DNA of 30,297 bases, from positions 1 to 30,297 of the forward strand of contig JAEYPN010000021.1 in NCBI GenBank assembly GCA_023410715.1, read 5' to 3'. Of the stretch, positions 23,129-30,297 are shown in pieces; position 1 is the stretch's first letter, and each line of letters begins with the position of its first letter. The notes beneath the pieces were generated by a model. The model had not been told where the DNA came from. It worked only from the letters and a program-made list of their open reading frames with translations, and did not search any database. A program made the position numbers and the translations under genes. This stretch comes from Bacillota bacterium (GTDB lineage Bacteria > Bacillota_I > Bacilli_A > Izemoplasmatales > UBA1188).

Positions 23129-24985
23129 CTATATTTCCTCTCCCGCAAATTGCGTATTATAAAGTTCTGCATAATGACCATTAGATGCAAGTAGTTCATC
23201 ATGACTACCTACTTCTACAACTTGACCTTTATCAATTACGATAATTTTATCGGCATCACGAATTGTCGATAAACGGTGCGCAATAATTAGACTCGTTCTA
23301 TTTTTCATTAAAACCTGCATAGCATCCTGAATCCTTTTTTCAGTTCTCGTATCAACTGATGAAGTCGCTTCATCTAATATTAAAATCTTTGGATCACGAA
23401 GGATGGCTCTTGCAATCGCAAGTAGCTGTCTTTGACCTTGTGATAAATTAGCACCTGCTTCTTCAAGTATTGTATCATACTTATTTGGTAAACGCTCAAT
23501 AAAATTACCTGCATTAGCTTCATCTGCGGCACTTACAATCTCTTCAAATGTCGCATTTTCTTTTCCATAAGTTAAGTTATTTCTTATTGTGTCAGTAAAT
23601 AAAACTGTATCTTGTAAAACAATTGCAATTAAGTTTCTTAAATCATTCTTCTTAATATCAAAAATTGATACACCATCAATTAAAATATCCCCGCTATCTA
23701 TATCATAAAACCGCATCAGTAGATTAACAATTGTGGTTTTACCACACCCAGTATGACCAACAAGCGCAATCTTCTCGCCTCTATTAACTGATAGTGAAAA
23801 ATTTCTTATTACTGGTTCATTTGGCACATAAGAAAAATTAATGTTTTTAAATTCAATATGACCAATAAAATCTTTTGGATTAAAGTTTTTAGTACCTTCA
23901 TCAGTTTCACTTTTACCATCCATAATTTCAAATACTCGTTCTGCACCGGCAATTGCGGTTTCAATTTGGGCATATAAGTTAGCTATTTGGTTAATTGGTC
24001 TTGAGAACTGTTTACTACAGTTAATAAAGATTTGAATTGTGCCAATGGTAATAAGACCCTTAATCGCAAAAACGCCACCAAATAAGGCAATAAGCAAAAA
24101 GCCAAAGTTTGTAATAAAATTCATGAGTGGTCCCATAATACCACCAAAAATGTTGGCCATGATACCTGTTTTTTTAAGTTCATCAGACTCACTACTAAAA
24201 TCTTTAATTATTTTATTTTCTTTTGTATAGGCAACAACTGTCCTATATCCTGTTACCATCTCTTCAACTGTTGAGTTAACACACCCTAAAAGTTGTTGTT
24301 GACGCATAAAATATTTTCGCATTTTCTTGGCTAAAAATTTACTTACAAAAATTGTTAAGACAATTGAGACAAGGGAAATAAGTGTGAGTAAAGGGCTATA
24401 AATCATCATTAAGGTAAATGAACCAATAACCATAATTATTCCTTGGAAAATTGAGGCAATGGACTGGCTAATAGTATTTGAGATATTATCAACATCATTA
24501 GTCATCCGGCTCATAATATCACCATGCGGATGATTATCAATATAAGAAATTGATAAATGTGTTATTTTATTAAATAAATCATTACGCATGATTCTGACCG
24601 TCTTTTGTGATAATTTAGCGGCTTCTACTCCTTGAAAATATTGTAGTATTATTGAAATAACTAAGACGCCAATTAAAAGACCTAAATTCAAATATAACTT
24701 ATCCTTGTCGACATGAAGTTTTTCATCAGTTATGGTAATCGCATCAATCGCATTACCTTGTAGAACAGAAGATAATAAGGAGATAGCACTTATAATAACA
24801 ACAATAAAAACTAAGAAGAATAAGATTTTTTTACTAGATCCCAAATATGATAAAAGTCTTTTTAGGGTCTTTTTCATATCTTTTGGTTTTTCCGCCATCA
24901 TTCTGGATGCCATTGGGCCTCCACCTGTGCCAGGTTTACCATTTCTATTTAAATGAGGTGCTTCTTGTTGCCTAACATTAGCCAT
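23129..24985 (-). CDS. ABC exporter half-transporter, catalytic-competent subunit
   Basis: A 618-residue half-transporter with six membrane helices and a C-terminal ATPase. I start at ATG 24985, nine bases after AAAGGAGG; the in-frame ATG at 24994 touches that site. The ATPase has Walker A G-H-T-G-C-G-K-T-T, Walker B I-L-I-L-D-E with the catalytic Glu, and the H-switch I-I-A-H-R-L-S-T. Its signature is L-S-Q-G-Q instead of L-S-G-G-Q. This pairs with the opposite changes in its neighbour (26708-24978), as in heterodimeric exporters of the BmrCD or TM287/288 type. The N-terminus has a glycine-rich tail of about 30 residues. It probably exports drugs or lipids. Confidence 0.95.
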   Translation of the reverse strand: MANVRQQEAPHLNRNGKPGTGGGPMASRMMAEKPKDMKKTLKRLLSYLGSSKKILFFLVFIVVIISAISLLSSVLQGNAIDAITITDEKLHVDKDKLYLNLGLLIGVLVISIILQYFQGVEAAKLSQKTVRIMRNDLFNKITHLSISYIDNHPHGDIMSRMTNDVDNISNTISQSIASIFQGIIMVIGSFTLMMIYSPLLTLISLVSIVLTIFVSKFLAKKMRKYFMRQQQLLGCVNSTVEEMVTGYRTVVAYTKENKIIKDFSSESDELKKTGIMANIFGGIMGPLMNFITNFGFLLIALFGGVFAIKGLITIGTIQIFINCSKQFSRPINQIANLYAQIETAIAGAERVFEIMDGKSETDEGTKNFNPKDFIGHIEFKNINFSYVPNEPVIRNFSLSVNRGEKIALVGHTGCGKTTIVNLLMRFYDIDSGDILIDGVSIFDIKKNDLRNLIAIVLQDTVLFTDTIRNNLTYGKENATFEEIVSAADEANAGNFIERLPNKYDTILEEAGANLSQGQRQLLAIARAILRDPKILILDEATSSVDTRTEKRIQDAMQVLMKNRTSLIIAHRLSTIRDADKIIVIDKGQVVEVGSHDELLASNGHYAELYNTQFAGEEI

Positions 24986-26708
24986 TAATAACATCCTCCT
25001 TTTTTAACTGCGAATTATAAATATCTTGATAAAGGATCGATGTTTTTATTAATTCATTATGACTACCAATATCTATTATTTCCCCATTATCAATAATTAC
25101 TATTTTTGAAGCATTTTTTACAGTCGCAACTCTTTGGGCAATAATAATTTTAGTAATATCCTTAGTTTTTGAATTAAGTTCTTTATAAAATTTAGCTTCA
25201 GTTTTTAAATCTAGTGCGCTCGTTGAGTCATCAAAAATTAAAATTTCTGGTTTTTTCAAAATCGCTCTAGCTAAAGCAATACGCTGTTTTTGCCCACCTG
25301 AAAGAGATGCGCCTTTTTCCCCAACTATTGTTTCATAACCTTTTTCAAAGCTTAAAATAAAATCATGAGCTTGAGCAGTCTTAGCCGCATCTATTATGTC
25401 TTCTGCCCCCGCATTATCTACACTAAACATAATATTTTCTTTAATAGTTCCTGCAAATAATTCCGTTTTTTGAAGCACAAAGGAAATCTTTTTTCTTAAA
25501 GTTTCTAAATCAAAATCTTTAACGTTAACACCATCAACTAACACTTCACCGCCTGTGACATCATAAAATCTTGGAATTAAATTCACAAGTGATGATTTAC
25601 CAGAGCCAGTTGCCCCTAAAATGCCAATTGAATCGCCTTTATTTATTTTTAGATTAATATTTTCTAAAACTGGTTTACCTTTTAAAGAAGGATATGAAAA
25701 ACTAACATTTCTAAATTCAATTGTACCAGTTTCTAAAGTATCAGTAATTTCTCCATTATTAATTACTGGTGATTCAACTAAAATTTCATTTACTCTTATA
25801 ATACTAGCTTTAGCCCGTGATATAGTTTGAAACATCATCCCAATCATTAACATTGATGATAAAATCTGCGTTACATATGTTACACCAGCCATAACATCAC
25901 CAGCATTCATCGTTTTTGCTTCAGCTTCAAAGCTACCAATTAAGATGATGGCACAAACACTTAGGTTCATAAATAAACCAATTAAAGGACTAATAAAAGC
26001 CATCGTTTTTTGAACTTTTAAAGTTGTCTCAGTTAAATCATAATTTGCTTCACTAAATCTTTTTTCTTCTTTTTCTTCATTGACAAAGGCTTTAACAACC
26101 CGGGCTCCAATGACGTTTTCTTGAACGACAGTATTAACGATATCAAGTTTATTTTGAATCTTCGTAAATACTGGAGCCACCTTTTTTATAAAGACAATGA
26201 CAATGATTAACTCAAATGGTAAAGCGACAACTAAAACAATACCAAGTGATACGTTAAGCTTAACAAGCATATAAATACCACCAATAAACTGCATACCTGT
26301 TCTAACAAACATTCTGATTGACATCGAAACTAATTGTTGAATCGAAGAAATATCATTTGTAAGTCTTGTAACAAGTGAACCAGTCTTAAACTTGTCTGTT
26401 TGTTCAAATGACAAATGCATTATTTTGTTAAAAGTATCTTTTCTTAAGTCATTTGCAAAGTTTTGACTAGCAATAGAAGCTGTTATTCCACTTAATACTC
26501 CTGCTAAACCGCCAATAGCGGTTAGTCCAAGCATTAAAAGTCCTGTCTTAACGATTAAATCAATATTACCTTTAATAACACCTTCATTAACAATCGAAGC
26601 CATTAATTTTGGTTGTAGTAAGTCCATTAGTACTTCCCCAACCATAAATATTGGGGCAAGTAGTGCCAAGTACCAATAAGGCTTTAAATATTTAAATACT
26701 ATTTTCAT
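24978..26708 (-). CDS. ABC exporter half-transporter, degenerate-site subunit
   Basis: A 576-residue half-transporter: six helices, then an ATPase with Walker A G-A-T-G-S-G-K-S-S and a normal signature L-S-G-G-Q-K-Q-R. The Walker B carries Asp in place of the catalytic Glu (I-L-I-F-D-D-S-T-S) and the H-switch is Gln (I-I-A-Q-R-V-A-T). These are the marks of the degenerate partner in a heterodimeric exporter, which binds but barely hydrolyses ATP. I start at ATG 26708, 5 bases after AGGTGAT; a GTG at 26717 is in frame. It overlaps the marR gene by 17 bases and the next ABC gene by about 8, suggesting coupled translation. Confidence 0.95.
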   Translation of the reverse strand: MKIVFKYLKPYWYLALLAPIFMVGEVLMDLLQPKLMASIVNEGVIKGNIDLIVKTGLLMLGLTAIGGLAGVLSGITASIASQNFANDLRKDTFNKIMHLSFEQTDKFKTGSLVTRLTNDISSIQQLVSMSIRMFVRTGMQFIGGIYMLVKLNVSLGIVLVVALPFELIIVIVFIKKVAPVFTKIQNKLDIVNTVVQENVIGARVVKAFVNEEKEEKRFSEANYDLTETTLKVQKTMAFISPLIGLFMNLSVCAIILIGSFEAEAKTMNAGDVMAGVTYVTQILSSMLMIGMMFQTISRAKASIIRVNEILVESPVINNGEITDTLETGTIEFRNVSFSYPSLKGKPVLENINLKINKGDSIGILGATGSGKSSLVNLIPRFYDVTGGEVLVDGVNVKDFDLETLRKKISFVLQKTELFAGTIKENIMFSVDNAGAEDIIDAAKTAQAHDFILSFEKGYETIVGEKGASLSGGQKQRIALARAILKKPEILIFDDSTSALDLKTEAKFYKELNSKTKDITKIIIAQRVATVKNASKIVIIDNGEIIDIGSHNELIKTSILYQDIYNSQLKKEDVING

Positions 26709-27147
26709 TTTTATCACCTAAAGTCTTAGTATAATCTTTAATCTTATTTAAAAGATTTTCAAGTATCTCTTTTTCTTCCTCATTTAAGCATTCCGCAATA
26801 TGCGCATTAAAATCTAAAAAAGTTTTTTCAATTATTAAATTTGTATCTAATCCTTTTTTAGTTAAATAAATTAAATTAACCCTGTTATCATCTTTTTTTG
26901 TTTTAACTTCAACTAAGCCATCATTAATCATATTTTTAATTGTTAAGCTCACAGTCGGCGCTTTAAATTTAGTTAAATTTACAAGTTCAACTTGTGATAT
27001 CCCATCTTTTTCTCCTAAATGGAACATAAATGGGCGGTAAGCAAAAGGTAAACCAATTAAATCCATTTTTTCTTTAATCTTACTTCTTAATAATCTATTT
27101 ACTTCAACTAATAAGTTAATCGGATTATTTTTTTCTTTTTTCACCAT
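26692..27147 (-). CDS. MarR-family transcriptional regulator
   Basis: A 151-residue winged-helix protein. The recognition part is G-I-S-Q-V-E-L-V-N-L-T-K-F-K-A-P-T-V-S-L-T-I-K-N-M and the wing K-K-D-D-N-R-V-N-L-I-Y-L-T-K-K-G, both typical of MarR. It is the first gene of the operon with the two ABC subunits and DUF1294. It should repress its own promoter by binding the palindrome at 27160-27175 until an effector, perhaps a drug exported by the pump, is bound. GGAGGAG is right before the ATG. Confidence 0.93.
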   Translation of the reverse strand: MVKKEKNNPINLLVEVNRLLRSKIKEKMDLIGLPFAYRPFMFHLGEKDGISQVELVNLTKFKAPTVSLTIKNMINDGLVEVKTKKDDNRVNLIYLTKKGLDTNLIIEKTFLDFNAHIAECLNEEEKEILENLLNKIKDYTKTLGDKNENSI

Positions 27148-27159
27148 TACTCCTCCTAA

Positions 27160-27175
27160 TTAGTTTTAAAACTAA
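27160..27175. promoter_or_regulatory. Probable MarR operator
   Basis: TTAGTTTTAAAACTAA is a perfect 16-bp palindrome that covers the expected transcription start and ends 12 bases before the marR start codon. Its position and length match MarR operators. Confidence 0.75.
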
Positions 27176-27178
27176 CTA

Positions 27179-27207
27179 ATTTTATCACTTAAACGCTTAT
27201 TTTTCAA
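27179..27207 (-). promoter_or_regulatory. Promoter of the marR-ABC operon
   Basis: On the minus strand TTGAAA (27202-27207), a 17-base spacer, TAAAAT (27179-27184). The operator lies immediately downstream. Confidence 0.75.
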
Positions 27208-27245
27208 GTTATTCCAATTTCTTTTTACATTCTTCAAATAGAATT

Positions 27246-27264
27246 CACAAATTTGTGCTAAAAT
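27246..27264 (+). promoter_or_regulatory. Palindrome and -10 box before the response regulator
   Basis: CACAAATTTGTG (27246-27257) is a perfect 12-bp palindrome followed at once by TAAAAT (27259-27264). The -10 box would start transcription near 27271, and GGAGGG at 27277-27282 is the ribosome binding site. No clear -35 is seen, which would fit a promoter that needs an activator; the palindrome occupies the place between the two boxes. Confidence 0.4.
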
Positions 27265-27288
27265 TAAGGTAATCCAGGAGGGTTAACC

Positions 27289-27969
27289 ATGTATAACATA
27301 CTAGTAGTTGATGACGAAGCAATGATTAGAAATATTATAAAAAAATACGCAAGCTTTGAAGGCCACTATGTTAGTGAAGCCAAAAACGGCATGGAAGCTA
27401 TTGAAATGGTTGAAAAAAATCTTTATGATATTATTATTTTAGATATAATGATGCCTGAGCTTGATGGTTTTTCAACACTTAAACATATTAGACAAATATC
27501 ATCTACACCAGTCATAATGTTATCAGCTCGTGGAGAAGAATATGATAAGATTCATGGTTTTGAACTTGGTATTGATGATTATGTAGTCAAGCCATTTTCT
27601 CCACGTGAATTATTACTGAGAATTGATGCGATTATTAAAAGATCCACTAGTAAGAACTTTGATACCAAAACATCAGTTTATATGGTAGGTACTTTAAAAG
27701 CTGATTTTACTGGTCATAATGTTTATGTTGATGATGAAAGAATTACTTTAAGTCCAAAAGAATATGATTTGTTAATATATCTAATAAAGAATGAGAATAT
27801 TGCTTTAACAAGAGAAAATTTAATTGAAAAAGTTTGGGGTTATGCCTTTTTTGGAGATAATAGAACCTTAGATACCCATATTAAATTACTCAGAAAAAAA
27901 TTAAAGGATAACGCTAAATATATAGAAACGGTAAGAAGCGTAGGTTATAAATTTGAAACAAAAGCATAG
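27289..27969 (+). CDS. OmpR/PhoB-family response regulator
   Basis: A 226-residue two-domain regulator. The receiver domain has the acidic pair D8-D9, phosphate acceptor D52 (L-D-I-M-M-P), S79 and K101 (V-V-K-P-F). The DNA-binding winged helix starts near 130 and shows L-S-P-K-E-Y-D-L-L-I-Y-L and the recognition sequence R-T-L-D-T-H-I-K-L-L-R-K-K-L, ending T-V-R-S-V-G-Y-K-F. It should be phosphorylated by the kinase encoded directly downstream, whose start overlaps this gene by 17 bases. The target genes are unknown. Confidence 0.96.
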   Translation: MYNILVVDDEAMIRNIIKKYASFEGHYVSEAKNGMEAIEMVEKNLYDIIILDIMMPELDGFSTLKHIRQISSTPVIMLSARGEEYDKIHGFELGIDDYVVKPFSPRELLLRIDAIIKRSTSKNFDTKTSVYMVGTLKADFTGHNVYVDDERITLSPKEYDLLIYLIKNENIALTRENLIEKVWGYAFFGDNRTLDTHIKLLRKKLKDNAKYIETVRSVGYKFETKA

Positions 27970-29389
27970 TAGTATACTCTGGAAAAATTATTTTACCTTC
28001 TTATTCTTTATTGCTTTTACTCTTGTTTTATTATGGGGCTTTCAAATTATTATTTTATCAAGGTTTTATAAATATATAAAAATTCGTGACATTAAAAAGG
28101 CTACGAATATAATTGCCAGTAACATTAATGAGGATTTAAGTTTTATTGATACATATTCTAATGATTTAGATTATTGTATTTATATAACTAATGATGAGTA
28201 TTTTCCAATATATACATCCCCAAATCCAAGATACTGTGAAATAAATGTTAAAGAAATTCCTATTTATGCCATGAAAGCTGATCAAAATGATGGCGAATAT
28301 ATGTTTCGTTTCAAAGAAAATCCTAAGGTTAGGCCAACTGATTCTAATAAAGAGTATTTATTTGAAAATGAACTAGAAAAAGTTATTTACGTAAAAAGAG
28401 GAACATATAAAGAAAAAAATATGTATATCATCATTGGCACGCTAATTTCACCAATAGATTCAACAGTTGATACTTTAAAAGTTCAGCTAATTTCCATATC
28501 GGCTATCTTAATCTTGTTTGGCTTAATAACCTCGTATTTTATTGCAAAAAAGATTTCTAAGCCAATCATGAAGATTAACGAATCCGCAAAATTACTGGCG
28601 ACTGGCAACTATGATGTGACGTTTTCTACCTCGGGATATAAAGAAATTCAAGAGCTTGGAGAAACATTAAATTATGCCTCAAAAGAACTTGGCAAAGTTG
28701 AGCAATTAAGATCAGAGCTCTTAGCTAATGTATCACATGATTTAAGAACACCACTGACAATGATTACTGGTTATGGTGAATTAATGAGGGATATTCCTGG
28801 GGAATTAAATCAGGAAAATATTAATATTATCATTAATGAAGCAAAAAGACTTACCACTATTGTCAATGATGTTTTAGATATAAACAAGCTCTCAAGTAAA
28901 ACAATGAAATTAGAAATTGAAAATTTTAATTTAAATGAATTTTTAAATGAAACAATCAATCATTACCAAGTATTAATTAAAACCCAAGGTTATATTATCA
29001 ATTATTTAGAAGGACCAAATGTTTTTGTTAATGCTGATAAATCAAAAATTTCTCAAGTTGTTTATAACTTAATTAATAACGCTGTGACTTATTCAGGTGC
29101 TGATAAAACTGTTAATATTACATCAGAAGTAATAAATGGCTATGTCAAAATTTCAATCACTGATCATGGGGCAGGAATAAGTGAAGAAAATCTTGAATTA
29201 ATTTGGGAAAGATATTATAAACTTGATAAAAATAAAACAAGACCATATGCTGGTTCAGGTTTAGGTTTATCAATTGTCAAAGGAATAATTGAACTTCATA
29301 ACAAGGATGCAAACGAAAAATGTTATGGCGTAGAAAGCACTTTAGGAAGTGGTTCTACTTTCTGGTTCAAGCTTAAAATTAGTGATTAA
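27953..29389 (+). CDS. Sensor histidine kinase
   Basis: A 478-residue membrane kinase. A first helix at about 14-35 and a second at 177-198 enclose an external sensor region of about 140 residues with no recognised domain. A HAMP linker (about 199-252) and the HisKA domain follow with the phosphorylated H262 (S-H-D-L-R-T-P). The ATPase part has N-box N375-N376-A-V, D404-H-G-A-G and G434-S-G-L-G-L. Translation starts at TTG 27953 inside the response regulator gene, with an AGGTTA sequence upstream, so the two are coupled. The sensed signal is unknown. A terminator follows at 29391. Confidence 0.95.
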   Translation: MKQKHSSILWKNYFTFLFFIAFTLVLLWGFQIIILSRFYKYIKIRDIKKATNIIASNINEDLSFIDTYSNDLDYCIYITNDEYFPIYTSPNPRYCEINVKEIPIYAMKADQNDGEYMFRFKENPKVRPTDSNKEYLFENELEKVIYVKRGTYKEKNMYIIIGTLISPIDSTVDTLKVQLISISAILILFGLITSYFIAKKISKPIMKINESAKLLATGNYDVTFSTSGYKEIQELGETLNYASKELGKVEQLRSELLANVSHDLRTPLTMITGYGELMRDIPGELNQENINIIINEAKRLTTIVNDVLDINKLSSKTMKLEIENFNLNEFLNETINHYQVLIKTQGYIINYLEGPNVFVNADKSKISQVVYNLINNAVTYSGADKTVNITSEVINGYVKISITDHGAGISEENLELIWERYYKLDKNKTRPYAGSGLGLSIVKGIIELHNKDANEKCYGVESTLGSGSTFWFKLKISD

Positions 29390-29390
29390 A

Positions 29391-29458
29391 AAAAGATGCC
29401 GATTGAAGTGAGTTTATTGTACCACAACATATTAATCTCACATTAAAGGCATCTTTTT
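29391..29458 (+). terminator. Terminator after the two-component operon
   Basis: AAAAGATGCC (29391-29400) pairs perfectly with GGCATCTTTT (29448-29457), followed by further T. The 47-base loop holds a second small stem, GTGAG (29408-29412) and CTCAC (29437-29441), giving a branched structure. It starts 2 bases after the stop codon. Confidence 0.8.
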
Positions 29459-29720
29459 ATTTTTTATCTTCTACTTATAGGAACTTAGTTTATTTTGAAT
29501 TTTTTTGTGCTTTTTATTAAGCATAAAAATTATTAAAATAATACTTGATTTTCTTTATCTATTTTTTAAATTCTGTATACTACCTACATATCAATTTTTT
29601 TTAAGAACGGCTTTACACTTCAGTCCTTATCTATCTTTAACATGATAATCTTAAATAACCTAAAAAGAAAAAATTTTAATGAATCTGCCTTTTTACTTTT
29701 TGATTACTTATCCATATGTT
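29459..29720. other. Non-coding region
   Basis: AT-rich with many stops in all frames. No promoter, hairpin or RNA gene that I can support. It is probably the decayed 3' flank of the gene fragment at 29721-29906. Confidence 0.4.
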
Positions 29721-29906
29721 TTAAGAAAAAGCATTATCACTTTTCCACTCATTTGATTCTTTAAAATTAATTAATTCAGATTGATAATCATATAAACTCT
29801 CAGGAACTAAAATTTTTATTTCATTTAGATTATAATTTTTAATATTAACTAAAACAACAAAATAAATATCACCAGTATATATTCTAGTTATTAAACCATA
29901 CATAAT
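29721..29906 (-). pseudogene. 3' fragment of a gene cut by the IS256-family element
   Basis: A frame of 60 codons (Y-G-L-I-T-R-I-Y-T-G-D-I-Y-F-V-V-L-V, ending S-N-E-W-K-S-D-N-A-F-S) begins right at the left end of the IS element and has no ribosome binding site of its own. The protein-like composition and the position suggest the tail of a longer gene whose 5' part lies beyond the element. I do not recognise the family. Confidence 0.45.
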
Positions 29907-29968
29907 GAGATTGTATAATATTTTGTAGACTTTTAAAATTGAATAATTTAAATTTGGTATAAAAAAGA

Positions 29969-30024
29969 GAAAACCTCAGTGTTATAATAAGTTCATCACA
30001 ACATCTCAAACACAGGAGGTTTTC
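29969..30024 (+). promoter_or_regulatory. Leader hairpin that can mask the transposase RBS
   Basis: GAAAACCTC (29969-29977) is complementary to GAGGTTTTC (30016-30024), which contains the ribosome binding site. An inner GTGTT (29979-29983) pairs with AACAC (30009-30013). The element's own -10 box, TATAAT (29983-29988), lies between the arms, so a transcript from it lacks the left arm. Confidence 0.7.
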
Positions 30025-30026
30025 CC

Positions 30027-30297
30027 ATGAATGATTTTACCACAAAAATTATAAGTTGTCCCATAAAAGGTGAAAAAATTGATGAAACTATTAAAGAATT
30101 AATTAGATCAGAGGTTGAAAGAGCCGTCAATGACCTACTTAAAATCGAACTATCAGAATTACTTAACTATCAAAAATATGAACGAAGTGGACTAAGTAAG
30201 ACAAATTCAAGGAATGGTTCTTATGAAAGAGAACTTAATACTAGTTATGGTGTATTAAATCTAGTTATTCCTAGAGATCGAAATTCAGAGTTTGAAT
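30027..30297 (+). CDS. IS256-family transposase, N-terminal part
   Basis: The first 90 residues of an IS256/mutator-type transposase are in the window. A helical start (E-T-I-K-E-L-I-R-S-E-V-E-R-A-V-N-D-L-L) is followed by the family's highly conserved block L-L-N-Y-Q-K-Y-E-R-S-G, S-R-N-G-S-Y-E-R-E-L-N-T, and G-V-L-N-L-V-I-P-R-D-R-N-S-E-F. The catalytic DDE residues lie beyond the window. AGGAGGT is 7 bases upstream of the ATG. No disruption is visible so far, so the element could be active. Confidence 0.95.
   Translation, partial: MNDFTTKIISCPIKGEKIDETIKELIRSEVERAVNDLLKIELSELLNYQKYERSGLSKTNSRNGSYERELNTSYGVLNLVIPRDRNSEFE

Larger units (their letters stand above)
29907..30297 (+). mobile_element. 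IS256-family insertion sequence, left part
   Basis: The element is recognised by its transposase (next entry). The left end is placed at about 29907, where GAGATTGTATAATATTTTGT begins; such 'gag-tgtataa-ttttgtagac' ends are usual for the terminal repeats of this family. The element runs beyond the right edge, so neither the right repeat nor the target duplication can be checked. Confidence 0.8.

Noticed and set aside
1..30297. CRISPR array or phage module
   Set aside because: No regularly spaced direct repeats, Cas-type proteins or phage structural or integrase genes were seen on either strand.

Overview
The window is very AT-rich bacterial DNA. Genes carry AGGAGG-type ribosome binding sites and standard-code stops, and every intact gene stays open without reading TGA as tryptophan. 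Gene content (an NADP-type glutamate dehydrogenase, a heterodimeric ABC exporter under a MarR repressor, an OmpR/HisKA two-component system, a ZIP transporter, a lipobox lipoprotein) fits a low-GC Firmicute or a standard-code Tenericute relative such as Acholeplasma, Izemoplasma or Haloplasma. I cannot name the genus from sequence alone.

Positions 1-14,900 look accessory. The left edge holds the 3' ends of two IS3-family transposases, one apparently nested in the other. An unrecognised 299-residue protein follows (342-1241). Then comes about 4 kb of decayed, mostly minus-strand genes: a protein broken by frameshifts (1419-2110), a short gene broken by one stop codon (2282-2536), IS3 orfB and orfA fragments, and a membrane/secreted protein gene with at least five lesions (4236-5139). 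Two intergenic blocks in this area (3105-3295 and 5268-5485) are alignable copies of one repeat. Its hairpin, 12-13 bp of stem with a long loop and a U-tract, recurs downstream of the large lipoprotein gene. Intact genes here are a small membrane protein, a class C-type serine hydrolase, a 2',5' RNA ligase-type protein, a GNAT acetyltransferase and a 1081-residue lipoprotein. That lipoprotein combines InlB-type B repeats, leucine-rich repeats and a glycine-rich repeat domain of about 310 residues. A toxin-antitoxin operon (MqsR-like toxin; antitoxin with zinc-finger-like, HTH and Panacea/DUF4065 parts) ends this part, with a perfect-consensus promoter and a palindromic operator.

A tRNA-Thr(CGU) gene at 14,937-15,012 marks the change to tightly packed, intact genes. 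Running leftward are a DUF1295 membrane protein, gdhA, a polysaccharide deacetylase-family protein, a CmpB-type membrane protein and an SGNH hydrolase. Next come a DUF2087 protein with a SpoU-family RNA methyltransferase, and a MATE transporter divergent from a ZIP transporter. The last leftward operon is MarR, ABC, ABC, DUF1294. Going rightward is a response regulator/histidine kinase pair with a strong terminator.

The right edge is again mobile. An IS256-family element starts at about 29,907 and runs out of the window. It cuts off an unidentified minus-strand gene, and its leader can fold so that transcripts entering from outside hide the transposase ribosome binding site.

No CRISPR array, phage module or complete novel multi-gene system is evident. 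The most unusual items are the glycine-rich lipoprotein, the toxin-antitoxin operon with its regulatory region, and the repeat/terminator family.
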